Shown: positions 37,824 to 55,815 of the stretch, piece by piece | Position numbering within the stretch: position 1 is the first letter of the stretch | Layout: each line of letters begins with the position of its first letter | Assembly: GCA_950106755.1 (NCBI GenBank) | Contig: OX467089.1 | Span: forward strand, 21,495,345-21,559,344 | DNA: 64,000 nt | Source of the DNA: Climacium dendroides | Lineage: Eukaryota; Streptophyta; Bryopsida; Hypnales; Climaciaceae | Direction of reading: 5' to 3' | The notes under the pieces: generated by a model | Seen by the model: the letters and a program-made list of their open reading frames with translations, nothing else | Told to the model about the DNA's origin: nothing | Databases searched by the model: none | Program-made: the position numbers and the translations under genes

Positions 37824-40800
37824 GGAGTGCTTTTAGAACCTCTTACTTTATTCTACTGAGAATCAATTTTACAAAGTGCTGTTTTTTTTATTGGGAAAGA
37901 AATGAAACAGAATGTCATCGCGATGAGTTTAAAATACAAAGCACCAGCCACACTACGAGACATTTTTTCTTTCCAAAGGTGAAGCTCACATATTGTCAGT
38001 TGTGCGGTTCCCATGTGACTTCCGTTGGATCTTCACTTGGGCGCAAATGCACCTGAATAAGTTGAACTTTAGTTTTTTTCAGTTTGCAGGTGACAATCAT
38101 GCCAACAACTTCTTTGTTTGATAGGAGCAATAATTGTTTCGGAAGGGAACCTGAGGAAGAATAGATCCCTGAATACTCCAAGATTGCAAAGGCGTGCAAT
38201 TTGTGATGAGGCTAGTGGAGCAAATTGAAGGAGCAAAGCATGCAAAGGAGGAATTTTAGGGGGGAAAAAAAAATAATTGTGATATAACTTAGGTTGCATT
38301 GACAATTAGGTTGCCTTACCCCCAAAAGTTACCTCATGACTCACTGCTTGTCCATGTGGAGGCACGTATGACTCTTTAAACGTGGGCCATGAACCAAGGC
38401 ACCAACCCATGCAACACACATCGTTCTTTTATTATTGTATCCTTCTATATTGATAGTACATATTTATATGGTGTAGAAAGTCGAGAAATCTAATTTCATA
38501 TAGGTTTTGTTATATTAGAATGATACTTATCCTTTGATTAAACTTCCTTCTTCCCATGTTTGTTAAAACCATTGCTAAAAAAGATTCAATACAACAAAGC
38601 AAATGATTTTAACTACAACAATTCTCCCTTGAATCCATAGCATTCAACTTATCGTTTCATTTTTGTAATTAGAAAAATAGCCTTTAAAGAAAGAGAAAGA
38701 AAAACACTGAACTAGCATGTACTAAGGTAAACTTGCCTATCATAGGCACCTATGGAACTATCCATTAGGACTACATTAGATTGATTTGTGGCTATAATCA
38801 AAGCCTTGGGAGATGATCATGGAGTTATTAAAGATTGTCATAGGACACTTACACCTTTTTATTGTAAACTTGTTGTAAAAAGTATTTTTTTAATTCCTTC
38901 ATGTCATATCATGTCTATGTTAGGAAATCTTGTACTCATGTTAGAAAATATTGTGACTGCTTTAGGTGGTAAGATGACCATTATAGAAACACTTCGTTAT
39001 TGATTTGGGATAGTCTATAGATTCTTTTGGGCAGATTGGACAACAAACTTCAAAAATTCATAACAAATTCATACTTCGTCCAAAAAATAAAATTCCAATC
39101 GCTTCTTTCATTTTTCATATTTGTATTATGGAAAATACCTTTTTTTTTTCTTCTTCCTAATGACAATAGGACAAACCACTGACTCTACCTGTCATAGGCA
39201 CATTTACCTTACTTAATCTTGTGGAGTTGGAGGCTCAAATTGAGTGAATAGTTGATGGAAATCAAAATACCGTACCTGGTTATTATCATTAGTACTTCAT
39301 GTTGAATATTTAATTAAATTTGGCCAAAAGATTCAGCATGTGCTAAAAAAAGAAAACATTTTCTCAAATTGAACAAAAATATTAAATAACATTCCTAACA
39401 TTTAGGCATTTGTTTTTAGAATTATTTTTGCCGAACCTGATAGCTGGGTACAGTATGCTAACTGAATATTGTTTATCTTATTTTGGTTCACCGTTGTCCT
39501 GTTTCGTTGTTTTCAAAAAATAACAGAACACGAGTTTCAAAGTTGAAGTCTTTTTGTGGCAACCTCTCTCTTTGTGTTAAGTGTTCTGTTGTTTTGAATG
39601 AGTTCAGTATGGAGACCTAGATTCAGTCCAACTTATTACTTTTTTTTTGCTATGGAACAATTTGCTGCTGGATGCCATCATTTCAATAAGTAAAACAAGC
39701 CTGGATGACAAACAGATATGTGTCAGTCACAAGTTACACCGTGCCATTCAATTTTTACAACAAATCATTCACCATTTCCAAATCTGAGTAACATATTTTC
39801 AAAAGCTAACTCCATTCAATAGGTCCTGTCAAATGTAACCTATTGGCAACCAATATTATCTGTTTGAATCCGTCTACAAAACTTTCTTCTTACGTAAGCC
39901 ACGAGCAGTGTGTACCACTTAAGTACGTAAACTCCATGTAAACTCCACCTGCAGAAAGAGTGACAATCCCGTACTCTATTATTCTAGATCATTCTGAGTA
40001 ACTGAGATCAGACGATCCATACTCTGTTTCAAAGTACGGAAGCAGGTAGAAGCTTCACAGATGCTACCAAGATCAAAGAAAGGAGGAAAATTATAATCTA
40101 AACACAAGCCAACAGCTTCAAAAGTAACATTCCAGGACCTGCTGGGCATGGAACACCAAGAAAATAATACAAGTTATAATAAACTCAACTTACTGTCAGC
40201 AAGCATGTACAGTACAGTACACAAATTAGGTGATCGTTAAAAAAAATTGACAAATCTAATTAACTTCCACTATTATGCAGTCAATTGATGTCCTTGACTT
40301 GTATCAAAAACATATGTCACAAAAACAGAAATGATCTGTCTGTAAGCAAAAGACTGTTTCATCCAAAGCGGCAATGAACAATGTATGGGATGGCAAGTAC
40401 TGAAGTACCTCTTCAAAAGAAGACTATTTGCTTCGTGTAATCCAGGGAACACCACATGCTTACCCGGTTAAAATCAACATCAAAAGTACTCCTGTTTTGG
40501 GCCTTGGGCCTGGTTTGCACTTGTTTTTGGCAATGAAATCTTCTTTTCATTTGTGTCCAAAAAAAAATTAAAATTAAATCAACATCAGTAATTACATTCT
40601 CCAAAATTCCCAATCCGCAGGTAGTGAATGCAGTCCTGCTTTTTGAGGTTACAATTTGGTTTGCTTCTGGGTGCCAGCTCTGTATGTGCAACCAAAATCA
40701 AACACCTGATAATAGCTCACTAGTAAGAAAGTCTCTCATACTAGAGAGTTTCTGGTGTTCCAGTATCTTGTTCCGCAGTGTGAACATTTCGCTTCAGGTG

Positions 40801-41053
40801 AAAAAATCTTGCCATATTGACAAAAGTGAGGTTGGGGTGAGAGGATGCCCACATATTAGTATTTTCCAGTGCCTTCGAGCATGACTAATTTATTAGTCTC
40901 CTCCACAAGAATTCTGTGTCATTTCCATCAGACAATGAATGACTGACGTCTTGTAGTCTTCAGCCCATTTCAGAGTGGCGCCACGTCCCACAAAGCGAGT
41001 CTTGAGCAAACGTACTATCTTCACCACACTTGAGATGAATAAAAGGATTCTCC
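37824..41053. other. Intergenic DNA including the RecQ 3' flank
   Basis: No gene is supported. A 67-codon frame on the minus strand at 37996-38199 has some coding character but matches nothing known. Composition improves toward 40900-41053, which probably contains the 3' untranslated region of the RecQ transcript. Confidence 0.35.
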
Positions 41054-48623
<7,570 letters not shown>

Positions 48624-48686
48624 CGCTGCCAATATTTTATCAACGACAGCAGCTGTAATTTCTGGCAGCAGGAGGATCAATTTCTT

Positions 48687-48773
48687 CTCTACATCATTCT
48701 TTGTGACCAACAAAAACCCTAATTATGTGCGTACCAGCACAGGCAGAGGAGCAAAGGGATTAGGATTTCCCAT
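48687..48773 (-). CDS. Possible extra first exon of the RecQ gene with a 48-base in-frame intron
   Basis: An ATG at 48773 opens MGNPNPFAPLPVL and is followed by a donor GTACGC at 48734. The frame then meets a TAA, but reopens in the same phase. From 48686 it reads KKLILLLPEITAAVVDKILA and continues directly into MEKVLK, the start used in the main model. Removing 48734-48687 (GT...AG, 48 bases) joins the two without a shift and gives about 967 residues. A 48-base intron is short for plants, so the alternatives are a start at 48623 with this sequence as leader, or another upstream exon. The coding look of the 21 residues before MEKVLK favours a longer protein. Confidence 0.4.
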
Positions 48774-49260
48774 CCGAAAACAAAAAACTAGCCCTGATTA
48801 CAACCGCAGCTGCAAAAACGCACGCCAAGTTAGCTGCACTGCAGATTAATCTCCACTGAACTACAGTCTTGGCGCTTATTCAGATCTCCAAAATTCCATC
48901 TTCCTTGGAGTAAAAACCAATGCAGCACCGGCAACCATAAATGCAGATGAACTCATTCAATTCCCAGAATCTAACACACCTGGAAAGACTTCCAAAGCTG
49001 GCAATTCAAATGCGAACGACACCCGAGTACGAAAGCAGCACAACTACAAACACAAAACACAAATCCTCAGCCAGAATCAAACGAAACGTCACATTGACCA
49101 AGAAGCATCACATGTACAGCAAAAACGACAACGGCATCATCTCTGCACAAATGGCAACATAAAACCCTGCTCACGGTAAATGGGGAACGCACGGTGACAG
49201 GACGGCATCAGTGGCTATACCGTAAAACCCTAAACCCTTTGCAACCCTGTGCCACTTTGT
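48774..49260. promoter_or_regulatory. RecQ promoter region
   Basis: Moderately GC-rich sequence upstream of the helicase start, with telo-box-like AAAACCCTAAACCC at about 49224. On the plus strand it leads into gene-like sequence, so it may serve as a shared promoter between divergent transcripts. No confident TATA element was seen. Confidence 0.35.
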
Positions 49261-50080
49261 GAATCGTGATCGAAGTGGAGATTTTGAGGCGACCTTCAGT
49301 TTGCAGTCCTAGACCAAGTTTCAAGCAAGATTTTCACGCCAATTTGACATCACAGCACCTGAATTCTGGACATCGACACTGGAGTTATGGCGATGTTAGT
49401 AGTGGACTCTCAGGTATTCTTCCTCCTCTTCGTGTTGTTGAATATGCGCGGGGAATCATTCATTTTTTGCCGTTGCCAATCTCAACTTCATCATGCACTT
49501 GTGATGACTATTGGAGTTAGGGGTTAGGGTTTTGTGTAGGCAATTGTTGGAGTTCTGTTCTAATACAGTATCTAGATTGATCTCGGCCTCTACCTCTAGT
49601 TGACGCATTAGCTTTAGGGTTTCGGAGCTTAGCATGTGAGCTGTTTTGATGTGCATCCTAAACAGTTGCATTTACCATCACAAATATGTTTGTGCATGAT
49701 TGTAATATACATTTGCTACATAGCAGAAACTCCTTCAGAGGTATTCTAGAAAACTTAGTCACCTTAAACCCTGCCAATTGTAATTGCCAATTGTAACACA
49801 GTTAGATGTTCTAGACTCCCTCAGCGACTGGGTTTTCTCCGAATGATTATAAATTGGGCACCATCTACGAAGCTATAAGGCCATTCCAGTCATTATCTGT
49901 TGTCATTACACCTTGTATTGAGCAAGCAGCATGTGAGGTGCAGAAAGGTCGATTGGCTTGGATATTTTCACCTGAAGAGATTTTGTGCATCATCGTAGGA
50001 TGTATGACTGATGGTGTGAGTTTCTTGGTCGTACATTTGTTGAGTGCTCTGTAATTGAAGCCGATGGTATGTGGATGCAG
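49261..50080 (+). other. Gene-like sequence upstream of the G-patch fragment, no model possible
   Basis: Composition is closer to exons than to the AT-rich flanks. Short plus-strand frames, such as the one starting MAMLVVDSQ near 49388 before a GTATTC donor, could be exons of the gene containing the G-patch. No domain is recognisable and frames are interrupted. Confidence 0.3.
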
Positions 50081-50486
50081 TTACTAAAGAAATCCGGCTG
50101 GAAGGAGGGCACAGGCCTTGGTTCTTCGTAACATTTACTACTGTGGCTTTAATTCCATCACTTATTCTATAAGATCTTGCATACCTTGATTTGAGGTTTT
50201 TGAGTATTCTTGAAATTATTTGAAGGTCATCACCTCTATTGAACCTGAGTAAGTTTACAGAATATTTGTAGCAAATTGGTGTTCTAGAAATTCCTCTCTT
50301 AACTTAATTTTGCGTATATTTGCGGGAAAAAGAAAGCATTGATTGAGCTCAATTATAAAACTACAGTGTCTTTTATAATTGAATGGGTCTCTTACAGGGT
50401 GGATTGGACCCTGTGGACCACCACTTGAAGCAAGAACAAGTGGGGCATTGAGGAAGAAAATCGAGGCGATACTAAGCTCCATTTAA
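50081..50486 (+). pseudogene. G-patch domain fragment, apparently broken
   Basis: After an acceptor-like GGATGCAG, positions 50081-50128 encode LLKKSGWKEGTGLGSS, the signature core of a G-patch domain (GWxxGxGLG), a nucleic-acid or helicase-binding module. The frame then stops at TAA (50129). A second block begins after TCTTACAG at 50398 and encodes GGLDPVDHHLKQEQVG, which matches the usual continuation of the domain. A TGA follows unless one base is skipped, after which ALRKKIEAILSSI-stop is read. I could not find splice sites that join the two blocks in phase. This points to a pseudogene or a strongly altered gene. It lies just downstream of the RecQ promoter on the opposite strand. Confidence 0.5.
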
Positions 50487-51160
50487 CTTAGAGACGAACT
50501 CAGAGAAGGATCTGAAAGTAAGTAATCGTGTAACTTCAAACCAATTCTTAGTCACAATTATTCTAACAACAATGCCACACTAATCTCCTTAAACAAGTGA
50601 TTCTTCGTTTTCAGCCTCACATGCGAGATTTGTTGGTGGAAAGAAATCCTGTTGTTAAGGTTTTGAACACCGAATGATTCAGAGAATGGATTACGTCATA
50701 TGCACTTTCCTATCATAGGGACTAATTTGAAATGGAGGTTTCATTCCTTTTGCGCTGCTCTTTAAGAGTGGTGAGAATGAAACAGTCTTGTGGAAAATGA
50801 CCAGGAAAGCACCCACTCGCTGAACGTGAGCGAGAACATGGCCTTAGTGCTGCCATGAACTCAGGCCTGAAATCGTGTGATCCATGACCTCAAGCTATAT
50901 AACATAATGTATTATGGCATCACTGTATTTTAGACCTAATTGATTCAAAGATTCAAAGGCAGATACTATCCAAAATAGGTATGTAGATACAAGTAGATGG
51001 CCTTGATAGATGCAATTCTTACGGAGCTGACTCTCATTTCATGAAATATATGGTATTTGCATCATCTGTTTTTATTGAATATTGCAGAGCACGAAATGTA
51101 TGAGAATCTACCAGATGACACCAACTTCACCAATTGCCTTTGAATTCGCAGATGCCTAAG
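50487..51160 (+). other. Exon-like fragments between the G-patch piece and the 51-kb block
   Basis: After a TTTTCAG acceptor near 50615 the plus strand reads PHMRDLLVERNPVVK. Near 50810 another frame reads HPLAEREREHGLSAAMNSGL. Both have the charged, helical look of proteins that follow a G-patch, but no continuous model is possible. They probably belong to the same decaying gene. Confidence 0.3.
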
Positions 51161-51169
51161 AAACAAAAA

Positions 51170-52330
51170 ATGCCCGATTGCTGGAGACTTCTCGCAAAGC
51201 AAATGGATATCCCACATGGAAATATTCCATAGTGACTGCTGGTAGGGAAAGTTGGAATATCTACTCAACCCCGAGCTTGAGTGAGCTTCATATCCAGATC
51301 AACAAAGAAGGGTATGGATGCAAGGGATTGATGAAGGAAGCATGGCGTGATATTCCAATATACCAAAACAGGTTTGAAATTTTTGAATCCTAAACTTTTG
51401 AGCCTTGTCTGACGCAGAACATTCTACAGTAACTTCTACAAGTGCTTGCGGGCAGCCGGAGTTAGTACAGTGTATGATGATTTCAAAAATCTCTCTCACT
51501 GCTGCAACTTTGTCTGATTGCTTTTACGGTGAGGATAAGTTTCGTAGATGCTTCTCAATCTTGGCCACAGGCTACGGGAGCTGTAGCCGAAGTTTAGATT
51601 TAGATACACCATGACACCATCAATCAACAGAAAGTGAGGAAAGAACCAAACGAAAATGGAATACAACTTGGTGTGACTTAGCATCTCCGGAGATGCCTGT
51701 AACTCGGTCAAAAGCTTCTTTACCTCGTGTTTTCTGGGAAAATGATGCTGTGACATAAAAACATTAGGACTGTTGATGTGGGTCCTCAGAATAGGAAGAC
51801 AAGCTTCAGTGAAATACGTCAATAACGTTAAGTTACTTGGGAATTCGGGATGGGATGCTGTAGCTGCGATAATTTCTTAATATATTTGTTTCAACAGACA
51901 TCTCGGCAAGGAGCTGCTCTGTGGGAATGTGTGCATACAATCTCACGATTTTCAGGAGTTTTGACCCCTTATTACAGTAAGTTAGAACCACTCGATCACT
52001 ACATCAATTAAATCCATGAACCGAAAGTCATTCTAATTCACGGTTACTTTCACAAACTAAAAAAAGACATCCTAATTATAAACAAGCCAATTGGATAATA
52101 ATTAGTGTGGGTTCTGGTACCTGTGAAGGGATTTGGTTGGAATTATTGAAAAAGCTGTGGAAATACCAATCAATTCTTGAAGAAGTGTTCCATTGTTTGG
52201 AGATGTTGGAAGACACTAAAAATTTGGTCATGGCAACCAAACCGCAGCAAGAAGTACCTAGACTGACTTGCCCCAACAACTCCTGTAAAAACACCTCTGC
52301 CAGAGGTGATGATTTTTTTATTAGGAAGTT
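51170..52330 (+). pseudogene. Multi-exon coding remnant of unrecognised family
   Basis: Several plus-strand blocks have strong coding character and splice-like borders. One is about 51175-51371 (WKYSIVTAGRESWNIYS... to IPIYQN, donor AG|GTTTGA). The next, from about 51415, reads TFYSNFYKCLRAAGVSTVYD, then breaks by one base near 51515 and resumes as DCFYGEDKFRRCFSILATGY until a TGA near 51613. The block 51631-51749 (SEERTKRKWNTTWCDLASPE... FWENDA) joins in phase to 51898-51976 (TSRQGAALWECVHTISRFSG, donor GTAAGT). That can join to 52129 onward (IWLELLKKLWKYQSILEEVF). The frameshift and stop suggest a pseudogene, or an intron I have not resolved. I do not recognise the protein. It may be the 3' part of the G-patch gene. 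Confidence 0.4.
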
Positions 52331-52336
52331 CATGAA

Positions 52337-52435
52337 GCACTTTGGCTCCACCTCCTCTCAAATGTATACTATTTGTACATTTTTCTTTCTAGCAATGTAC
52401 AAATAGTGTACATTTGGGAGGTGGATGCTTTTAGT
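52337..52435. mobile_element. Foldback MITE with CCACCTC...TGTACA arms, copy 2
   Basis: The arms CCACCTCCTCTCAAATGTAT and TACATTTGGGAGGTGG pair, and continue with ACTATTTGTACATT and AATGTACAAATAGT. This corresponds to the 37699-37823 element, with a shorter loop (about 14 bases). It lies at the 3' end of the coding remnant, where it truncates the open frame. Confidence 0.65.
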
Positions 52436-52507
52436 GACTATTGTGTTTAAACTTCAAAAATTCATAATTAATTCTATGACGCTTCAAAAAATATGAAACA
52501 ACTTGGG

Positions 52508-53078
52508 TTAATCCCTAAAGAACCAAGTGATTGTTCAACTTATGTAAGAAATCTTGGGTAGTTGGACACAAAGTCAATTTTAGTTGGATGTTCATGAAAT
52601 TTTGACAAAAGGCATTAACATGTATCCCCTTGATGGGAACATTATTTTTTTTTTGACCAAGTACCTAGATCAAAAGTTATGCTTTCCTAATTTTGGAGGT
52701 AGTTTGGGTAACTTCAAGTAGCATGAGCAAAAAAAACTCTTATACTATTGAAATTTGGTAGGTATATAACTAACATGGTGTAGGATGCAGCTATCAACAA
52801 AATTAACCATGCATAGTGTAAAAATCTCACTCTAGAAGGAGTTAAAGTCTATTGACCCAGTTGACCCTAAATTTCTTTTAACTTCAAACACTACAATCTT
52901 TGAATCTGCGTGGTCAAAGTTTATAAGAAATTTTCCACAAATTTTCAAATTAGTCTAGTAAAAATTTGTATGGTTAAATTTTTTTAAAGTTTTTTTTCTT
53001 GTATTTTTTTATTGACATAAAAAGTGATAGTTTTTGACAGTTTGTGCCTAAAATGTGCCTCGGTCCTTCAAGGATTAA
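52508..53078. mobile_element. TTAA-bounded piggyBac-like non-autonomous element, copy 9
   Basis: TTAA (52508-52511) is followed by TCCCTAAAGAACC. The right end GGTCCTTCAAGGA precedes TTAA (53075-53078). Both target motifs are intact. The interior is AT-rich, has no ORF, and shares only the termini and the 'caaagttta..aaattttccacaaatttt' style phrases with the others. Confidence 0.7.
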
Positions 53079-53360
53079 ATGCCAGTTCCATTTGAAAAAA
53101 TTAACTTAAAAAAAATAGAAAGTCTAACCTCCCCAAATTAATTTCCAACTCTTAAATCAACACTTTATGGACCACCTATTTTACTTTGCTTACATTTGTT
53201 TGGTACCAAATGATCACAATTAAAATGTAATGAATCCAAAAGTTTCCACCTACCATTTGGGAATCATTATTATCCTTCTTCTCCATCAATTTCTAAAATA
53301 ATTTGGTTATTGACTTCAAAAACTATTATATATCGGGGAATTGTATGCAAACAAATTCCG

Positions 53361-53880
53361 TTAACCCCTTCAAGACCAAGGAGTAGTCCAAATTTCCAAA
53401 GTTGTGAAATTTTTTTATAAAATATAATTTAGAATAATAATTTAATGATGATTCTCAAACAATATTTGTAAAATATGATTCATAGATCATATCCACATGG
53501 TTGAATCAACGAGTATACAAACCAATATTTTTCAATAAAATTTAAAGTTGAAGTTCAAAACGTTCAATTCAAATCATAATAATTATTTATCAAAGATTTT
53601 TTTTATTATTTTTATTCAAGTCATTTTTGAAGGGTCATTTTTTAAATTGAAAATGTTACTCTTTGACATTAGATCTACCAGTGCCTATTAATAATATAAT
53701 TTTTGCAAAGCAAAGTCTTCAAAATTTATACCAAACAATTGTTAAAGAATTAACACAAGAATCCTTTAAAAAATTAATGAATGAAAAAAAATCTTATTTG
53801 GGGGCTCATTTGAGGGTACTTAGAATGTGTTTGCATTCATTTGTTATTTAAATTTGAACACTTGGTCTTTTAGGGGGTAA
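53361..53880. mobile_element. TTAA-bounded piggyBac-like non-autonomous element, copy 10
   Basis: TTAA (53361-53364) is followed by CCCCTTCAAGACCAAG. The right end CTTGGTCTTTTAGGGG precedes GTAA, one base off TTAA. The terminal match extends for about 16 bases. No coding sequence beyond a 62-codon chance frame. Confidence 0.65.
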
Positions 53881-55289
53881 ACAAAAGACAAAACAATCAT
53901 AACTTCTCCACACACTCTCTTTTTTTTCTATTATTTTCTAAAAATATGCCAAGTCTTCTAAGTGTGAACAATTTTTTTTAATTTTTAATTTTTTACTCAC
54001 ATAAAAGAGAATCTATTACAAGAGAAGAAAGAAGAACAACACTCCCAACACCAACCAACAAGCTCCAAAAGGCCAAAAAAACATGGATTTATACTAGACC
54101 TCAATTGATTGATCAATCAACAAATTGATATAATCAATTGAAAGTATGCATCTTTTGTAAGGGTGGATCGATGATATATTTGGATGAAATTTCATTACGT
54201 CATGAATTGAATAAGTTTTACATTATAAACTAATTAGCCTAATCCATTCTCCCTTGGAGATTGGAGCAATCACTCCCTGGATGCTTAAGAAAGAATTTAG
54301 TTTAACATGCAAAGTATCATTGGCTACCTATAAAGTTGCCATAGGAACTCCCACTTTCTACGCAACCAAAAAGAACCTCTTTAGTGTTGGTTAATAATAT
54401 TACAAACCATCATGGTAGGCCAACTTACCAAGATGAAAGTTCTGCTTTTTCCTTTGAAAACTGAGGAGTCCTATAAAAACAAAAGGTGGAAATGTAACTT
54501 AACTCCAACTCCCAAGATGAAAGTTTATATTTTCTATGTTTGAAGAAAATCTTAGACTTCATCTCAACTTCACACATACACACACATCTTAGATACTATT
54601 AGCATTCAAAACAAAAAAGGTTACTAGAATAAGGATCCCTTCAAGCACACAAAACAAGAGTCCGTGCAACCCCCACCGGTCGTGGGGGCACACCATCTCG
54701 CCTCGCCACGACGGACCCCTATTGTATTCAAATTGCCCAAATTAAACATATCTGTTCTTTCCAAGCACACTCACTTGCCAAGGACAAGTTATAAGGGCGA
54801 TATTTCCAACCACCAAACTAGTTGACCATCACCTCTCCCCAAGTCCCCAAAAAAAAACTCAATGTTGCCACCCGAGAAGAATCCCGGTCAAGGTAAGTTC
54901 CATGGATTGAATATCCCGGAGCCCATGAGGTTTCCGAGACTCATCCCTCGGCCGGTGTGTGCGAACTTTTTCCCTTTTTTTACTTTTTTTTTTTTTTTTT
55001 TTCCTCTCTTTTGCTTGATGATGCTGCTTATTGGGAACCATGACTTCATATGGTGCTTTGATTGTTTCAATCTCAGCTGCCAGTAACAGTACTTGTTTAT
55101 GCAGCACAAGGGGGAGCACTCATGCTGAGATCTTTGGGCATGTTAGGGGGATACCAAATTAAATTATTTTACAAAGTGGCCGGTTGCTTATTGGGAATCA
55201 TGACATCATGTCCTTATTACAGGAGTGGGTTGGTTCCCTTTAAGTATATATGTTACAAAAAATATATATAGTGCATACATGAAAGGAAT
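53881..55289. other. Intergenic DNA with two small GC-rich blocks
   Basis: At 54655-54720 a block with CCCCCACCGGTCGTGGGGGC can form a small hairpin. At 54868-54970 a second GC-rich block, CCCGAGAAGAATCCCGGTCA through CGGCCGGTGTGTGCG, ends at a T-rich run. Their composition is foreign to the surroundings and could come from a decayed retroelement. No coding domain was recognised. A weak direct duplication, 'gcttattgggaa(c/t)catgac', occurs at 55027 and 55187. Confidence 0.35.
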
Positions 55290-55520
55290 AACAGGGTTGA
55301 ATGAGTGCGAGGAAACCAAGGAGGCTAGTATGAGAGTATGGAAATGCGAGCTTAACTAGCCTTCAATATATGTGTAAGTAGATATTCTACGATTGTTGAA
55401 GGTGTTTATAATATAAACACCTATAATATAGGTTAGTATTTATAACAGAGGTGTCCCATAATCATGGAAGGATCCTATAATATAGGCGTTTAGATTCTTA
55501 TGTTCATGTGCTCATCATTC
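55290..55520 (+). repeat. Dispersed repeat, inverted partner of 60390-60590
   Basis: The order 'ggaaatgcgagc', 'tgtgtaagtagatattctac', 'ttgaaggtgtttataatata' and 'ataatcatg' is found in reverse complement at 60390-60590. The block is also internally repetitive ('tataatata' units). The function and class are unknown. Confidence 0.55.
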
Positions 55521-55767
55521 TAGGTGTTTTATAATAACACACATGCCAAAAAATTCTGTAGAGCATTCTTAGCATTCTATGGCTGAATAATTTATTTGAG
55601 TGGGTTTGAGGGGCTCAAAGTTTGAACCTCAGAAGATGATGTTGGATGATGGTGTGTACGAAATAGTGAAATTATGTTTGGTTGACACTAATTTCGTGAC
55701 CTTTGACATTGTATAAATATTTTTGTTTTACTATTCAAGTGTCAAGGCTGAGATAAACTTTAAAGTG

Positions 55768-55815
55768 TTCATTAGGTGCATGTGTGCACAGTGCTCCACA
55801 CATGCACCTAATGAA
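55768..55815. repeat. Perfect 19-base-arm hairpin
   Basis: TTCATTAGGTGCATGTGTG and its exact reverse complement CACACATGCACCTAATGAA are separated by a 10-base loop. There is no T run after it, and it is not near a gene. It could be a tiny MITE remnant. Confidence 0.7.
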
